Assembly (NCBI GenBank): GCA_047621325.1
Contig: JBLHLT010000001.1
Location: forward strand, 186,001-250,000
Direction: 5' to 3'
DNA length: 64,000 nt
Source: Bermanella sp047621325
GTDB taxonomy: Bacteria; Pseudomonadota; Gammaproteobacteria; Pseudomonadales; Oceanobacteraceae
Numbering within the stretch: position 1 is the first letter of the stretch; every line of letters starts with the position of its first letter. A program made the translations under genes and the position numbers. The notes under the pieces are model-generated. The model was not told the DNA's origin. It did no database searches and was given only the letters and a program-made list of their open reading frames with translations. Below, piece by piece: positions 52,459 through 61,087 of this stretch.

Positions 52459-53287
52459 TGTTTGGTATACCGCCTTTAGCCAAGCCGTCACGACATTGCT
52501 AGAGCATATTGCGGCTATTTTGCCGAATGTATTTGCTGCATCTATCATGCTATTAATTGGCTATGTATTGGCCAAGGTGTCTAAAATTGCATTACAAAAA
52601 GTATTAGAAAAAGCCAGCATTAATACTTTGTCAAAAGCCACTGGCATTGATGAGCAATTGCAACGCTTTGGGAGCCAATTTACTCTTTCGTACATTATTT
52701 CTTCTCTTATCTTTTGGATCATCTTACTAATATTTGCCATTAGCGCTGCTGATACATTGGGCTTACCTCAGCTCACCAAAACCATCGACACCTTCATTTT
52801 ATTTATTCCAAAGATTTTAGCGTCACTGATTATTTTATTACTCGGTTTAGCGGCCGCTAATTTAGCTAAAAACGTCGTGGAAAAAGCAGGTAAGTCAGCG
52901 GGCTTTGAGTTTGCTAATCCACTTTCTAAAATTGTTTATGGCTTGTTATTGGTGCTTATTTTCTCATTGGCTATTGGCCAGTTAGACATCAATACCGTGT
53001 TGCTCGACACCATGGTGGCGATTGCTTTAGCGGCATTGGGCTTAGGCGTTGCGATTTCCCTTGGCTTAGGCAGCAAGAGTACCTCTGAAAACATCATGTT
53101 CTCTTTATACATCAATGATCTTGTAGACATTGGTAGCCAAGTAAAACTAAAAGATGGCTTCAGCGGTGAGGTGGTTGAAATAGGCCCGCTAGCAACCGTT
53201 ATAAGTCACGCCAAACATGGTCGTCGTATCATTAAAAATGCTGAATTTATAGACGCACTTGATCTGGTAAGCCATCGTACAGATTAA
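52442..53287 (+). CDS. Mechanosensitive ion channel (MscS-like) family protein
   Basis: The 281-residue protein has two conserved TM-helix repeats (residues about 20-60 and 105-145) and then the MscS-like pore helix ALAALGLGVAISLGLGSKSTSENIM, followed by the beta domain (VKLKDGFSGEVVEIGPLATVI). It probably opens under membrane tension to release solutes. The stop and the sigma-factor start share an A (TAATG), so translation of the two is coupled. Start ATG follows GGAGAAAGA. Confidence 0.9.
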   Translation: MNESSNVWYTAFSQAVTTLLEHIAAILPNVFAASIMLLIGYVLAKVSKIALQKVLEKASINTLSKATGIDEQLQRFGSQFTLSYIISSLIFWIILLIFAISAADTLGLPQLTKTIDTFILFIPKILASLIILLLGLAAANLAKNVVEKAGKSAGFEFANPLSKIVYGLLLVLIFSLAIGQLDINTVLLDTMVAIALAALGLGVAISLGLGSKSTSENIMFSLYINDLVDIGSQVKLKDGFSGEVVEIGPLATVISHAKHGRRIIKNAEFIDALDLVSHRTD

Positions 53288-53823
53288 TGTTTTCTGTGCT
53301 GTCTGACGCTGAGCTAATTGATTTATTAATACCTAAAAAAAATCAGGCTAGCTTAGCGTATGCCGAACTGTGTAGCCGTTACCAAAATAAGTTGGCGGCT
53401 TATCTGCGTTTAAATAACACCGTTGATGGCGACACCATCAACGATATCCTGCAAGACACCTTCTTAACGGCGTGGAATAAAATCGAGCAATTAGACGACC
53501 ACTCTAAATTCTTCTCTTGGTTACTGACCATTGCTCGCAATCGCTTAATGGACTTCTTCCGCGAACAAAAAAAAATAAACGACTATTCACAATGGTTTGA
53601 ACAACACCACCAAGAACCACCCCAATACGAAATGCAGCACGACCAAAGTGATCTTGAAAAACTATTGGTACACCTATCGGCTGAAGACAGAGAATTAGTA
53701 TTATTAAAAGCGGTACTTGAATTATCGTTCGAGGAGATTTGTCAGTTTTCCGAGCTTTCATTAAGCGCGATTAAAATGCGTTATTACCGAGCGTTAGACA
53801 CCTTGTCTAATCTCTCTAATTAG
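53287..53823 (+). CDS. ECF-type RNA polymerase sigma factor
   Basis: The 178-residue protein has a sigma-70 region 2 (NDILQDTFLTAWNKIEQL and SWLLTIARNRLMDFFRE) and a region 4 helix-turn-helix (LSFEEICQFSELSLSAIKMRYYRALDTL), without region 3. The family usually responds to envelope or stress signals. No anti-sigma gene is recognisable nearby, but the channel and membrane protein upstream suggest a link with envelope tension. The genes may belong to an autoregulated operon; I have not found a matching promoter motif. Confidence 0.9.
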   Translation: MFSVLSDAELIDLLIPKKNQASLAYAELCSRYQNKLAAYLRLNNTVDGDTINDILQDTFLTAWNKIEQLDDHSKFFSWLLTIARNRLMDFFREQKKINDYSQWFEQHHQEPPQYEMQHDQSDLEKLLVHLSAEDRELVLLKAVLELSFEEICQFSELSLSAIKMRYYRALDTLSNLSN

Positions 53824-53840
53824 TTTGAATGTATTTACAG

Positions 53841-53874
53841 AAAAAAAGCCCCAAGTCATTCTGACTCAGGGCTT
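53841..53874 (-). terminator. Terminator of the bacterioferritin genes
   Basis: On the minus strand AAGCCCTGAGTCA and TGACTTGGGGCTT form the stem, followed by a T-run. It may also end the sigma-factor transcript on the other strand. Confidence 0.8.
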
Positions 53875-53904
53875 CAATATAGTACGTATTTGCGTTACTG
53901 CTTA

Positions 53905-54372
53905 TTACATCATCGCTTGCAGATAATTCTGAATACCGATTTTTTCGATCAAGCCCAGTTGCTGTTCAAGCCAATGAGTGTGATCTTCTTCTGTATCTTC
54001 TAATTGTTTAACTAGCATTGCACGGGTTTCAAAATCTTTCTCAGTCTCGCAGATCGCAATCGCTTCTTTCAGATTTTTAACCACGGCATATTCAAGTGCT
54101 AAATCATTCTTAAGCATGTCTTCTACGGTTTTACCTACATTAATAGGCTCACGCGTTGCCATGTTTGGAAAGCCTTCTAGAAACAATATGCGCTTGATCA
54201 TTTGATCGGCATGGCCTGTTTCATCTTCCATTTCGTGGGCAATGCGATCATACAACTTACCTAGACCCCAATCTTCATACATTCTTGAATGAATGAAGTA
54301 TTGGTCCATTGCGGTTAATTCACCGGCCAACAATGAATTTAAAACGTCGATAATTTTTTGATTACCTTTCAT
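53905..54372 (-). CDS. bfr: Bacterioferritin subunit with ferroxidase centre, without the heme Met
   Basis: The 155-residue four-helix iron-storage protein keeps the ferroxidase ligands E18, E51, H54, E94, E127 and H130 of E. coli Bfr. The heme-ligating Met52 is Thr here (EMEDETGHAD). This means it can oxidise iron but probably cannot hold heme in a homodimer interface. The second subunit upstream has the opposite pattern. The ATG follows GGAG-rich sequence, 18 bases after the other gene's stop. Confidence 0.93.
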   Translation of the reverse strand: MKGNQKIIDVLNSLLAGELTAMDQYFIHSRMYEDWGLGKLYDRIAHEMEDETGHADQMIKRILFLEGFPNMATREPINVGKTVEDMLKNDLALEYAVVKNLKEAIAICETEKDFETRAMLVKQLEDTEEDHTHWLEQQLGLIEKIGIQNYLQAMM

Positions 54373-54390
54373 TATTTTTTCTCCGGTGAG

Positions 54391-54864
54391 TTATGCGCTG
54401 TGCATCATGGATTGCATGTAATTTTCGATACTGATTTTTTTGATGAGACTTAACTGCGTTTCGATCCAATCGAAATGTTCTTCTTCATATTCAAGAATTT
54501 CAGTCAGCATATCTCGCGTGACGTAATCAGAAACCGATTCACAATAGATAATAGCTTCGCGCAGATCTTTTAACCCTAAATCTTGAAGTTTCAAGTCACA
54601 CTCAAGCATTTCTTTGGTGTTTTCACCAATAAACAGCTTACCCAGTTTCTGTAAGTTAGGAATGCCTTCTAAAAACAAAACACGCTCGATAATCTTATCG
54701 GCTTGCTTCATGTCTTTAATGGATTTTTTATATTCAATTTTATCAAGACCTTCAAGGCCCCAATTTTTAAACATACGAGCGTGTAGAAAATACTGGTTGA
54801 TCGACACTAGCTCGTTTTCTAGGCACGTGTTCAATAACTTAATGACTTTCTGATCACCTTTCAC
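54391..54864 (-). CDS. bfr: Bacterioferritin subunit with heme Met52 and degenerate ferroxidase site
   Basis: From the GTG at 54864 (MKGDQKVIKLLNTC, matching E. coli MKGDTKVI) the protein has 157 residues, with GAGGAG seven bases before the start. Met52 is present (KDMKQAD), but E51 is Asp and H54 is Gln, so its ferroxidase site is impaired. It pairs with the downstream gene as a heteropolymeric bacterioferritin, as in Neisseria or Pseudomonas. A slightly longer GTG start at 54870 has poor spacing. Confidence 0.92.
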   Translation of the reverse strand: MKGDQKVIKLLNTCLENELVSINQYFLHARMFKNWGLEGLDKIEYKKSIKDMKQADKIIERVLFLEGIPNLQKLGKLFIGENTKEMLECDLKLQDLGLKDLREAIIYCESVSDYVTRDMLTEILEYEEEHFDWIETQLSLIKKISIENYMQSMMHSA

Positions 54865-54987
54865 AACCACACTCCTCTTATAAATTTATCTTATGTGGAT
54901 AAATTCTTATTTATAAATACGAATTAGTCTTTATTACATTCACTATTTACAAATAAAATTTTATCAAGTGTGCAAAAGTATATGCAC

Positions 54988-55158
54988 TTAACACGCAACT
55001 TCCAATCTGTATTTGTCTGCCACATACCACCTATCGCTTGCGATCTGGACATCGCCTTCAGCAATAATCTCTACAATAGGCGCTATCTGACGCCTGCCGC
55101 GTGCAACTTGGCCGTTAAAGTTTAACCAAGTAGAGTATTCTTTATTACTTATCGTCAT
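54988..55158 (-). CDS. Small hypothetical protein
   Basis: From ATG 55158 the ORF encodes 56 residues (MTISNKEYSTWLNFNGQVAR...). The start has GGGGA about six bases upstream and the frame ends in YRLEVAC. It is divergent from panE with only 13 bases between the start codons, so its promoter would overlap panE. There is no recognised family; it could be real but is weakly supported. Confidence 0.4.
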   Translation of the reverse strand: MTISNKEYSTWLNFNGQVARGRRQIAPIVEIIAEGDVQIASDRWYVADKYRLEVAC

Positions 55159-55171
55159 TAGAGTCCCCATT

Positions 55172-56179
55172 ATGAATCAAGCAAAAATTGTCATTGCAGG
55201 CGCCGGCAGTATCGGTTGCTACGTGGGTGGACGGTTAGCGGCCGCTGGCGCTTGTGTGCATTTTTTAGCGCGACAACGGCTAGCGGATGATTTGAACCAA
55301 TTTGGTTTGCACCTTACCGACTGGACAGGATTTGATACTCGCTTAGCACCCAGTGATATTCAGATTAGTACCGATGAAAATGTGCTTACAGATGCCGACC
55401 TCATTTTAATCTGCGTAAAAAGCAAAGACACCCAAGCTATGGCAAACAGCATTAAACAAAGTGGAAATACCCGCGCCACGATTTTCTCGTTACAAAACGG
55501 GATGAATAACACCGCGACACTCAAGGCGACGCTACCCAACCACACTATTTTGCCGGTGATGGTGCCTTATAATGTTGTGTACCAAGCGCAGGGGCACTTC
55601 CATTGCGGTACGGAGGGCAATTTATATTGCCAAGAGCATCTTGACGCTCACCCTCTCAAAGCTTGGGCCGATCAAGCTGAGCTTGGCTTCGAATTAAAAC
55701 CCGACATGCTGAATATCATGTGGGGAAAATTACTGCTGAATTTAAATAACCCGGTAAACGCGCTTGCGGGTATTCCACTCAAACCGCAATTAGAAAACCG
55801 TGGTTATCGACAAATATATGCGCAATGTCTAAAAGAAGGCTTACAGGTTTTGAAAGCCGCTAATATCACACCAGGCCAAGTGGCCGCCGTGCCTGTGGGC
55901 GTGATTCCCTATATACTCTGGCTGCCTGACTTTTTATTCAAACGCATTGCACAAAAAATGCTCGCCATTGACCCGAATGCCCGCTCAAGTATGTGGGACG
56001 ACCTACAAAACAAGCGCCCAGTTGAGGTGGATTACATCTCAGGTGAAATAGTCGCCTTAGGCAAGCAAGTTAAGGTCAATACCCCAATGAATGAGCGCTT
56101 AATTCGATTGGTTAAACACGCACAAGATGCGGGCCTTGGCAGCCCAACTTTATCGCCCCAGCAGATTTTAAATGGCTAA
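55172..56179 (+). CDS. panE: 2-dehydropantoate 2-reductase (ketopantoate reductase)
   Basis: The 335-residue NADPH enzyme makes pantoate for pantothenate and CoA synthesis. The cofactor motif is IAGAGSIGCYVGGRLAAAG; later motifs include ICVKSKDTQ, LQNGMNN, the catalytic lysine in WGKLLLNLNNPVNALAG and SSMWDDLQNKRPVEVDYISG. It overlaps no neighbour, and a small DUF971 gene follows within three bases. Confidence 0.93.
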   Translation: MNQAKIVIAGAGSIGCYVGGRLAAAGACVHFLARQRLADDLNQFGLHLTDWTGFDTRLAPSDIQISTDENVLTDADLILICVKSKDTQAMANSIKQSGNTRATIFSLQNGMNNTATLKATLPNHTILPVMVPYNVVYQAQGHFHCGTEGNLYCQEHLDAHPLKAWADQAELGFELKPDMLNIMWGKLLLNLNNPVNALAGIPLKPQLENRGYRQIYAQCLKEGLQVLKAANITPGQVAAVPVGVIPYILWLPDFLFKRIAQKMLAIDPNARSSMWDDLQNKRPVEVDYISGEIVALGKQVKVNTPMNERLIRLVKHAQDAGLGSPTLSPQQILNG

Positions 56180-56182
56180 CGT

Positions 56183-56569
56183 ATGAATCAACCTAATATC
56201 CCCAGCGTCATAAAATTTCACAAGCAGTCGCAGCAATTAGAGCTGGCTTGGCATGATGTGCATTATCAGTTAAGTGCTGAAATGCTGCGTGTATTAAGCC
56301 CCAGTGCCGAGGTCCGCGGTCATGGCGTCGGTAATGAAGTCCTGCAATTTGGCAAAAAAGACGTGCGTATTTTAAAGCTCGAGCCTGTGGGTAACTATGC
56401 GCTTAAAATCACCTTTGATGACGGCCACGATTCTGGTTTATTCAACTGGCCCTACCTGCAGGAACTTTGCCTAAACCAAGCCCGCTTCTGGCAAGACTAC
56501 CTAGTGAAACTGGCGGCGGCGGGCAAAACCCGTGAAAGTGGCGTCATTCAGTTTAAGTCTGTGGACTAA
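56183..56569 (+). CDS. DUF971 family protein
   Basis: The 128-residue cytoplasmic protein has the DUF971 (gamma-butyrobetaine-hydroxylase N-terminal-like) fold, with LELAWHDVHYQLSAEMLRVLSPSAEVRGHG and KITFDDGHDSGLFNWPYL. Stand-alone members occur near iron-sulfur and ubiquinone genes and are probably metal-binding scaffolds, but no reaction is known. It precedes ubiE by about 100 bases and may be the first gene of that transcript. Confidence 0.85.
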   Translation: MNQPNIPSVIKFHKQSQQLELAWHDVHYQLSAEMLRVLSPSAEVRGHGVGNEVLQFGKKDVRILKLEPVGNYALKITFDDGHDSGLFNWPYLQELCLNQARFWQDYLVKLAAAGKTRESGVIQFKSVD

Positions 56570-56672
56570 TCCCCCTTACGCACTCCCTCTAGCCTGATCT
56601 GCCACAAGACATCTGTCACCAAGCGGGCTAGAATAGCCCCCAATTATCGTTGTTAAGATCAGGCCTTAAGCC

Positions 56673-57422
56673 ATGTCCGAAAAGAAAACCACACATTTTG
56701 GTTATCAAACCGTCGACGCCGAAGAGAAACAAGGCAAAGTCGCAGAAGTGTTTCACAGTGTTGCCGCTAAATACGATGTAATGAATGATCTAATGTCGTT
56801 TGGTGTGCATCGCTTATGGAAGCGTTTCACCATGGAATTCACTGGCGCACGCAAAGGCGATCATGTGCTGGATATCGCTGGTGGTACTGGCGACTTAACC
56901 ATGAAATTTTCTGACCTAGTCGGCCCAGAAGGCAAGGTGATCTTAGCCGACATTAACGACTCCATGTTAAAAGTGGGCCGTGATCGCTTATTAGATAAAG
57001 GCTACAGCGGCAACATTGAATGTGTGCAAGCCAACGCAGAGAGCTTACCTTTCGCCGACAATAGTTTTGATGTCGTTACCATGGCCTTTGGCTTGCGTAA
57101 TGTGACCGACAAAGACCAAGCGCTACGTGAATTCAATCGTGTGCTAAAGCCGGGCGGTCGTTTATTGGTATTGGAATTTTCAAAAACCAACAATCCTCTG
57201 CTTAAAAAAGCCTACGACCTTTACAGTTTCACTGCTCTGCCATTCATGGGTAAGCTAATCACCAACGATTCTGAAAGCTACCGCTACTTAGCCGAGTCCA
57301 TTCGCATGCACCCAGGGCAAGACGAATTAAAAGCCATGTTTGAACAAGCTGGCTTCGCCAATTGTGAGTACCACAATTTAACCGGCGGTATTGTTGCGCT
57401 ACATAAAGGCATCAAGCCCTAA
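56673..57422 (+). CDS. ubiE: Ubiquinone/menaquinone methyltransferase
   Basis: The 249-residue SAM-dependent C-methyltransferase has the SAM motif VLDIAGGTGDLTMKF, DINDSMLKVGRDR and the family signature VTMAFGLRNVTDKDQAL. It methylates the quinone ring at C-2. It starts the ubiE-ubiJ-ubiB block, with small gaps between the genes. Confidence 0.97.
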   Translation: MSEKKTTHFGYQTVDAEEKQGKVAEVFHSVAAKYDVMNDLMSFGVHRLWKRFTMEFTGARKGDHVLDIAGGTGDLTMKFSDLVGPEGKVILADINDSMLKVGRDRLLDKGYSGNIECVQANAESLPFADNSFDVVTMAFGLRNVTDKDQALREFNRVLKPGGRLLVLEFSKTNNPLLKKAYDLYSFTALPFMGKLITNDSESYRYLAESIRMHPGQDELKAMFEQAGFANCEYHNLTGGIVALHKGIKP

Positions 57423-57431
57423 GGATTCAAC

Positions 57432-58061
57432 ATGGATCAAACCCTTGTACAAGGCGCGTTAGCCAGTGCTCAAAGCATCGTCAACAAAGCGCTAAGCTAT
57501 GACGCTGCCACTGCACAAAAATTAGCGGCGCTGGCGCCAAAAGTGCTGGCCATCGAAATCACACAACCTGCACTTATTATTTATGTGCAATTTGGTGAGC
57601 AACTGCGTTTGATGGCACATCATGAAGGTGATGCACAGGCAAAATTACAAGGTGATTTACAAGCGTTCATTAATCTTGCCAGTCACAAAGACAAACACGC
57701 TGCATTAATGAAAAGTGATATTCAAATCCAAGGCTCTAGCCAATTGGCCATGGGCCTCGCCGATGCCATGAGCGATTTAGATATCGACTTTGAGGCCATG
57801 ATCAGCGAACTCACCGGCCCCGTAATTGCTCACGTTATGGGTAAAAATCTACGCCGTATTGGTAGCTGGTTAAAAGGCACCACAGAGAAACTCAAACAAG
57901 ATTCCGTTGAATACGTGCGCGATGAATTACAGCTAGCGCCACACAAATTAGAAGGTGAATCTCGTTTTAATGAAATTCACAAACTCAAGCTCGACAGTGA
58001 TCGTCTTGAGGCGCGCATTAACCGCCTTGCCACTCAATTAAATAAGCCTAAATCGTTCTAA
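57432..58061 (+). CDS. ubiJ: Ubiquinone biosynthesis accessory factor UbiJ
   Basis: The 209-residue protein has an SCP2-type lipid-binding N-terminal domain and a helical C-terminal tail (EIHKLKLDSDRLEARINRLATQL). UbiJ, with UbiK, helps to assemble the soluble Ubi complex. The DIQIQGSSQLAMGLADAMSDLDIDFEAMIS segment is typical. It sits between ubiE and ubiB, as in E. coli. Confidence 0.92.
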   Translation: MDQTLVQGALASAQSIVNKALSYDAATAQKLAALAPKVLAIEITQPALIIYVQFGEQLRLMAHHEGDAQAKLQGDLQAFINLASHKDKHAALMKSDIQIQGSSQLAMGLADAMSDLDIDFEAMISELTGPVIAHVMGKNLRRIGSWLKGTTEKLKQDSVEYVRDELQLAPHKLEGESRFNEIHKLKLDSDRLEARINRLATQLNKPKSF

Positions 58062-58062
58062 T

Positions 58063-59694
58063 ATGATGCAACTTAAGCGTTTAATCACCCTGCTTTATGT
58101 TTTTAGTAAGTATCGTCTAGATGACTTCATCCCTGTAAGCCTATTGCCTTGGTATTTACGCTTAGCCTTTTATTTAGCCCCTTGGCGCTTAAACCCGATT
58201 CCTAAACGTGTGCCAAAAGCCAAACGCTTGCGTTTAGCCTTGGTGGCCCTTGGCCCTATTTATATTAAGTTTGGTCAATTGCTTTCAACGCGCAAAGATT
58301 TACTGCCAGAAGACTTAGCGATTGAGCTGGCAAAACTGCAAGATAAAGTCCCCCCGTTTAGTGCCAAAATCTCACAAAAAATTATCGAAGATGCATTAGG
58401 TGAGAGTGTCGAGACGACGTTTGCACAATTTGAAACCGAACCCATGGCGTCTGCCTCGATTGCTCAAGTACACGGCGCCCAGCTACACAGTGGCGAAAAA
58501 GTTGTGGTGAAAGTGATTCGCCCTAACCTTGAAAAAACCATCAACAAAGACATTTCTATCATGATGGTGGCGGCAAAATTATTAGAGCGTTACGCCAAAG
58601 ACGGTAAACGTCTGCGCCCTGTCGAAGTCATCGAAGATTACCGCCACACTATTTTTGGCGAACTGGATTTAATGAGCGAAGCAGCCAATGCCTCGCAGTT
58701 ACGTCGCAATTTTAGCGATAGCCCTTTGTTGTATGTGCCAGAAGTACACTGGGATTATTGCCGTCCTAACGTCATGGTAATGGAACGCATATACGGCACG
58801 CCCATAGGAGATATCGAACAGTTGCAAGAACGCGGCACCAACATGAAAGTACTGGCTGAACGCGGTGTCGAAATTTTCTTTCGCCAAGTTTTCAAAGACA
58901 GCTTCTTTCATGCCGACATGCACCCTGGCAACATATTTGTAGCTCACAACGACCCACAAACCCCACAGTATATTGCCATTGACTGCGGCATAGTCGGCAC
59001 CCTTAACGAAACCGACCAAGACTATTTAGCCCGCAATTTATTAGCCTTTTTTAATCAGGACTACCACGAAGTCGCACGCCTGCATGTTGAATCAGGCTGG
59101 GTGGGCAGTGACACCAAAATCAATGAATTCGAAGCGGCCATTCGCAGTGTCTGTGAACCGATTTTTGAAAAGCCACTGGCTGAGATCAGTTTTGGCCAAC
59201 TGCTTTTACGGTTATTTCAAACCGCACGCCGCTTCAATATGGAAGTGCAGCCACAACTGGTATTACTACAAAAAACCCTGCTTAACATCGAAGGGCTTGG
59301 CCGTCAGCTGTACCCAGAGTTAGACCTATGGAACACCGCCAAACCGTACCTAGAACAATGGATGCACAAGCGCATGGGCCCTAAAGCCATTTGGCGCGAG
59401 CTAAAACGCCAAGCACCCGCTTGGATTCAACACGCGCCACATATGCCAGAAACCATACGTAACACCTTAATCACATTAGGGCAGTACCCTGCACAACAGC
59501 AACAATTACACAGTAAACTAGCGGCTATTGAGCGTAAGCTGAGCGAACAAAGCAGCCGACGTAAGCACAGAACGCTAGGAGCTATCGTCAGCGCACTTGG
59601 CCTAGTTGGCTTGCACAGCCCCTTTTTATGGGGATTTGATGGCAGCATAGCGTTAATAGTATTGGGTTTATCATGGATATTGGTACGTGGTTAA
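58063..59694 (+). CDS. ubiB: Ubiquinone biosynthesis protein UbiB (ADCK-type atypical kinase)
   Basis: The 543-residue protein has the UbiB/ABC1 kinase-like fold: IYIKFGQLLSTRKDLLP with the KxGQ motif, ASASIAQVHGA, VVVKVIRPNLEKTI, HADMHPGNIF and AIDCGIVGTL. Two C-terminal hydrophobic helices anchor it to the membrane. It supports coenzyme Q production through lipid extraction or ATPase activity. It starts one base after ubiJ. Confidence 0.96.
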   Translation: MMQLKRLITLLYVFSKYRLDDFIPVSLLPWYLRLAFYLAPWRLNPIPKRVPKAKRLRLALVALGPIYIKFGQLLSTRKDLLPEDLAIELAKLQDKVPPFSAKISQKIIEDALGESVETTFAQFETEPMASASIAQVHGAQLHSGEKVVVKVIRPNLEKTINKDISIMMVAAKLLERYAKDGKRLRPVEVIEDYRHTIFGELDLMSEAANASQLRRNFSDSPLLYVPEVHWDYCRPNVMVMERIYGTPIGDIEQLQERGTNMKVLAERGVEIFFRQVFKDSFFHADMHPGNIFVAHNDPQTPQYIAIDCGIVGTLNETDQDYLARNLLAFFNQDYHEVARLHVESGWVGSDTKINEFEAAIRSVCEPIFEKPLAEISFGQLLLRLFQTARRFNMEVQPQLVLLQKTLLNIEGLGRQLYPELDLWNTAKPYLEQWMHKRMGPKAIWRELKRQAPAWIQHAPHMPETIRNTLITLGQYPAQQQQLHSKLAAIERKLSEQSSRRKHRTLGAIVSALGLVGLHSPFLWGFDGSIALIVLGLSWILVRG

Positions 59695-59763
59695 AAAATA
59701 GCCCTATTGGTTCTGCCAACACGGCAGATACGCTATTATCCACACTGACTTAAGGAACAAACG

Positions 59764-60093
59764 ATGAGCGATGTAATCAACCAACTAAGTAAAATCCTTG
59801 AAGAGCGTAAAACAGCCACGGCTGATAGCTCCTATGTGGCCAGCTTATACCGCAGCGGCCTTAACAAGATTTTAGAAAAAGTAGGCGAAGAAGCCACCGA
59901 AACCATCATTGCAGCCAAAGACGCGAAGCTATCTGGCGACAATAAAGATGTCATTTATGAAACCGCTGATCTTTGGTTTCACACAATGGTGATGTTAAAA
60001 GACTTAGGCGAAGACCCTGAAGTCGTATTAGACGAATTAAAGCGTCGTTTTAATTTGTCAGGCTTAGACGAAAAAGCCAATCGCACAAAATAA
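59764..60093 (+). CDS. hisE: Phosphoribosyl-ATP pyrophosphatase
   Basis: The 109-residue all-helical hydrolase (KVGEEATETIIAAKD and YETADLWFHTMVML, the two Glu-rich metal sites) acts at the second step of histidine synthesis. HisI is fused or adjacent in some species, but here HisE stands alone between ubiB and a HIT protein. The position before tatABC is the same as in pseudomonads. Confidence 0.95.
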   Translation: MSDVINQLSKILEERKTATADSSYVASLYRSGLNKILEKVGEEATETIIAAKDAKLSGDNKDVIYETADLWFHTMVMLKDLGEDPEVVLDELKRRFNLSGLDEKANRTK

Positions 60094-60103
60094 GTGAGAC
60101 AGC

Positions 60104-60436
60104 ATGAGTGACTGTATTTTTTGCAAAATTGCAGCGGGTGACATTCCGTGCAACAAAGTCTATGAAAATGAACATGTGATTGCATTTCATGACATATCGC
60201 CAAAAGCAGACACTCATATATTGGTCATACCCAAGCAACACATTGTCAATTTAAGCACGACCCAAGACGATGAATGGCCGGTTATCACCAAGGTTCTACA
60301 AAGTATTAATGCGATAGCCGCCCAAGAACAGCTCGAAGGCTTTCGTGTTATTAGCAACAACGGTAAAAAAGGCGGTCAAGAAGTCTTTCACATGCACTGG
60401 CATGTCTTGGCTGGACCAACGTTAACAGGCTTCTAA
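60104..60436 (+). CDS. HIT family nucleotide-binding protein (HinT-like)
   Basis: The 110-residue protein has the N-terminal CIFCKIAAGDIP, the AFHDISPKADTHILVIPK segment and the histidine triad HMHWHVL near residues 96-102. Members hydrolyse AMP-linked substrates such as aminoacyl-adenylates. It lies in an operon between hisE and tatA with short gaps (10 and 29 bases). Confidence 0.92.
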   Translation: MSDCIFCKIAAGDIPCNKVYENEHVIAFHDISPKADTHILVIPKQHIVNLSTTQDDEWPVITKVLQSINAIAAQEQLEGFRVISNNGKKGGQEVFHMHWHVLAGPTLTGF

Positions 60437-60465
60437 AAGCCTTTATTAATAAATAGGAGAACAAC

Positions 60466-60702
60466 ATGTTCGGTGGCATTAGTCTTTGGCAATTATTGAT
60501 CATATTGGTTGTTGTTATTTTAATCTTCGGCACCAAAAAACTACGCACACTCGGTGGTGACTTAGGTGGCGCAGTAAAAGGTTTTAAAAAAGCACTTAAC
60601 GACGATGAAAAAAAACCTGAAACTGACAAATTAGAAAACCCGAAGCAAGTACCAGATGCTCAGTTTTCTGAAAAAGCAAAACAAGAAGACAAAACCAAAT
60701 AA
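60466..60702 (+). CDS. tatA: Sec-independent translocase protein TatA
   Basis: The 78-residue protein has one N-terminal helix (LWQLLIILVVVILIFGTKKL), a following amphipathic helix (LRTLGGDLGGAVKGFKKAL) and a charged tail. TatA multimerises into the translocation pore for folded proteins with twin-arginine signals. Confidence 0.95.
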   Translation: MFGGISLWQLLIILVVVILIFGTKKLRTLGGDLGGAVKGFKKALNDDEKKPETDKLENPKQVPDAQFSEKAKQEDKTK

Positions 60703-60724
60703 ACACACCCCCTAAGAAGTTATT

Positions 60725-61087
60725 ATGTTTGATATTGGTTTTGCTGAACTATTAGTTGTTGGCGTGCTGGGCCTGATTGTCCTAGGCCCAGAGCGACTGC
60801 CTAAAGCCGCTCGTACATTAGGGTTGTTGCTGGGGCGTGTGCGCCGCACAATGAGTGGAATTCAGCAAGAAATTGAGCGTGAAGTTCGCGCTCAAGAACT
60901 GCAAGAGAAACTCAAAGACACCCAGCACAGCTTCATGAGCCCAGAAGAACAAGCGCTGCAATTAGCAAAAGAGCAGCAAGCACAAGAACATGAAGCGTTC
61001 CCGCAAACGCAACCTCTAGATGAAAACAGTATTGCGCCTAACGTCGAGCAAACCGTTGCTGCGCAAAACAAAAAAGGGGATGTGTGA
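60725..61087 (+). CDS. tatB: Sec-independent translocase protein TatB
   Basis: The 120-residue protein has the N-terminal helix FAELLVVGVLGLIVLGPERLP (Glu near residue 8), an amphipathic helix and a longer charged coiled region. TatB acts with TatC in signal-peptide recognition. The tatC start lies inside its stop (TGATG). Confidence 0.95.
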   Translation: MFDIGFAELLVVGVLGLIVLGPERLPKAARTLGLLLGRVRRTMSGIQQEIEREVRAQELQEKLKDTQHSFMSPEEQALQLAKEQQAQEHEAFPQTQPLDENSIAPNVEQTVAAQNKKGDV

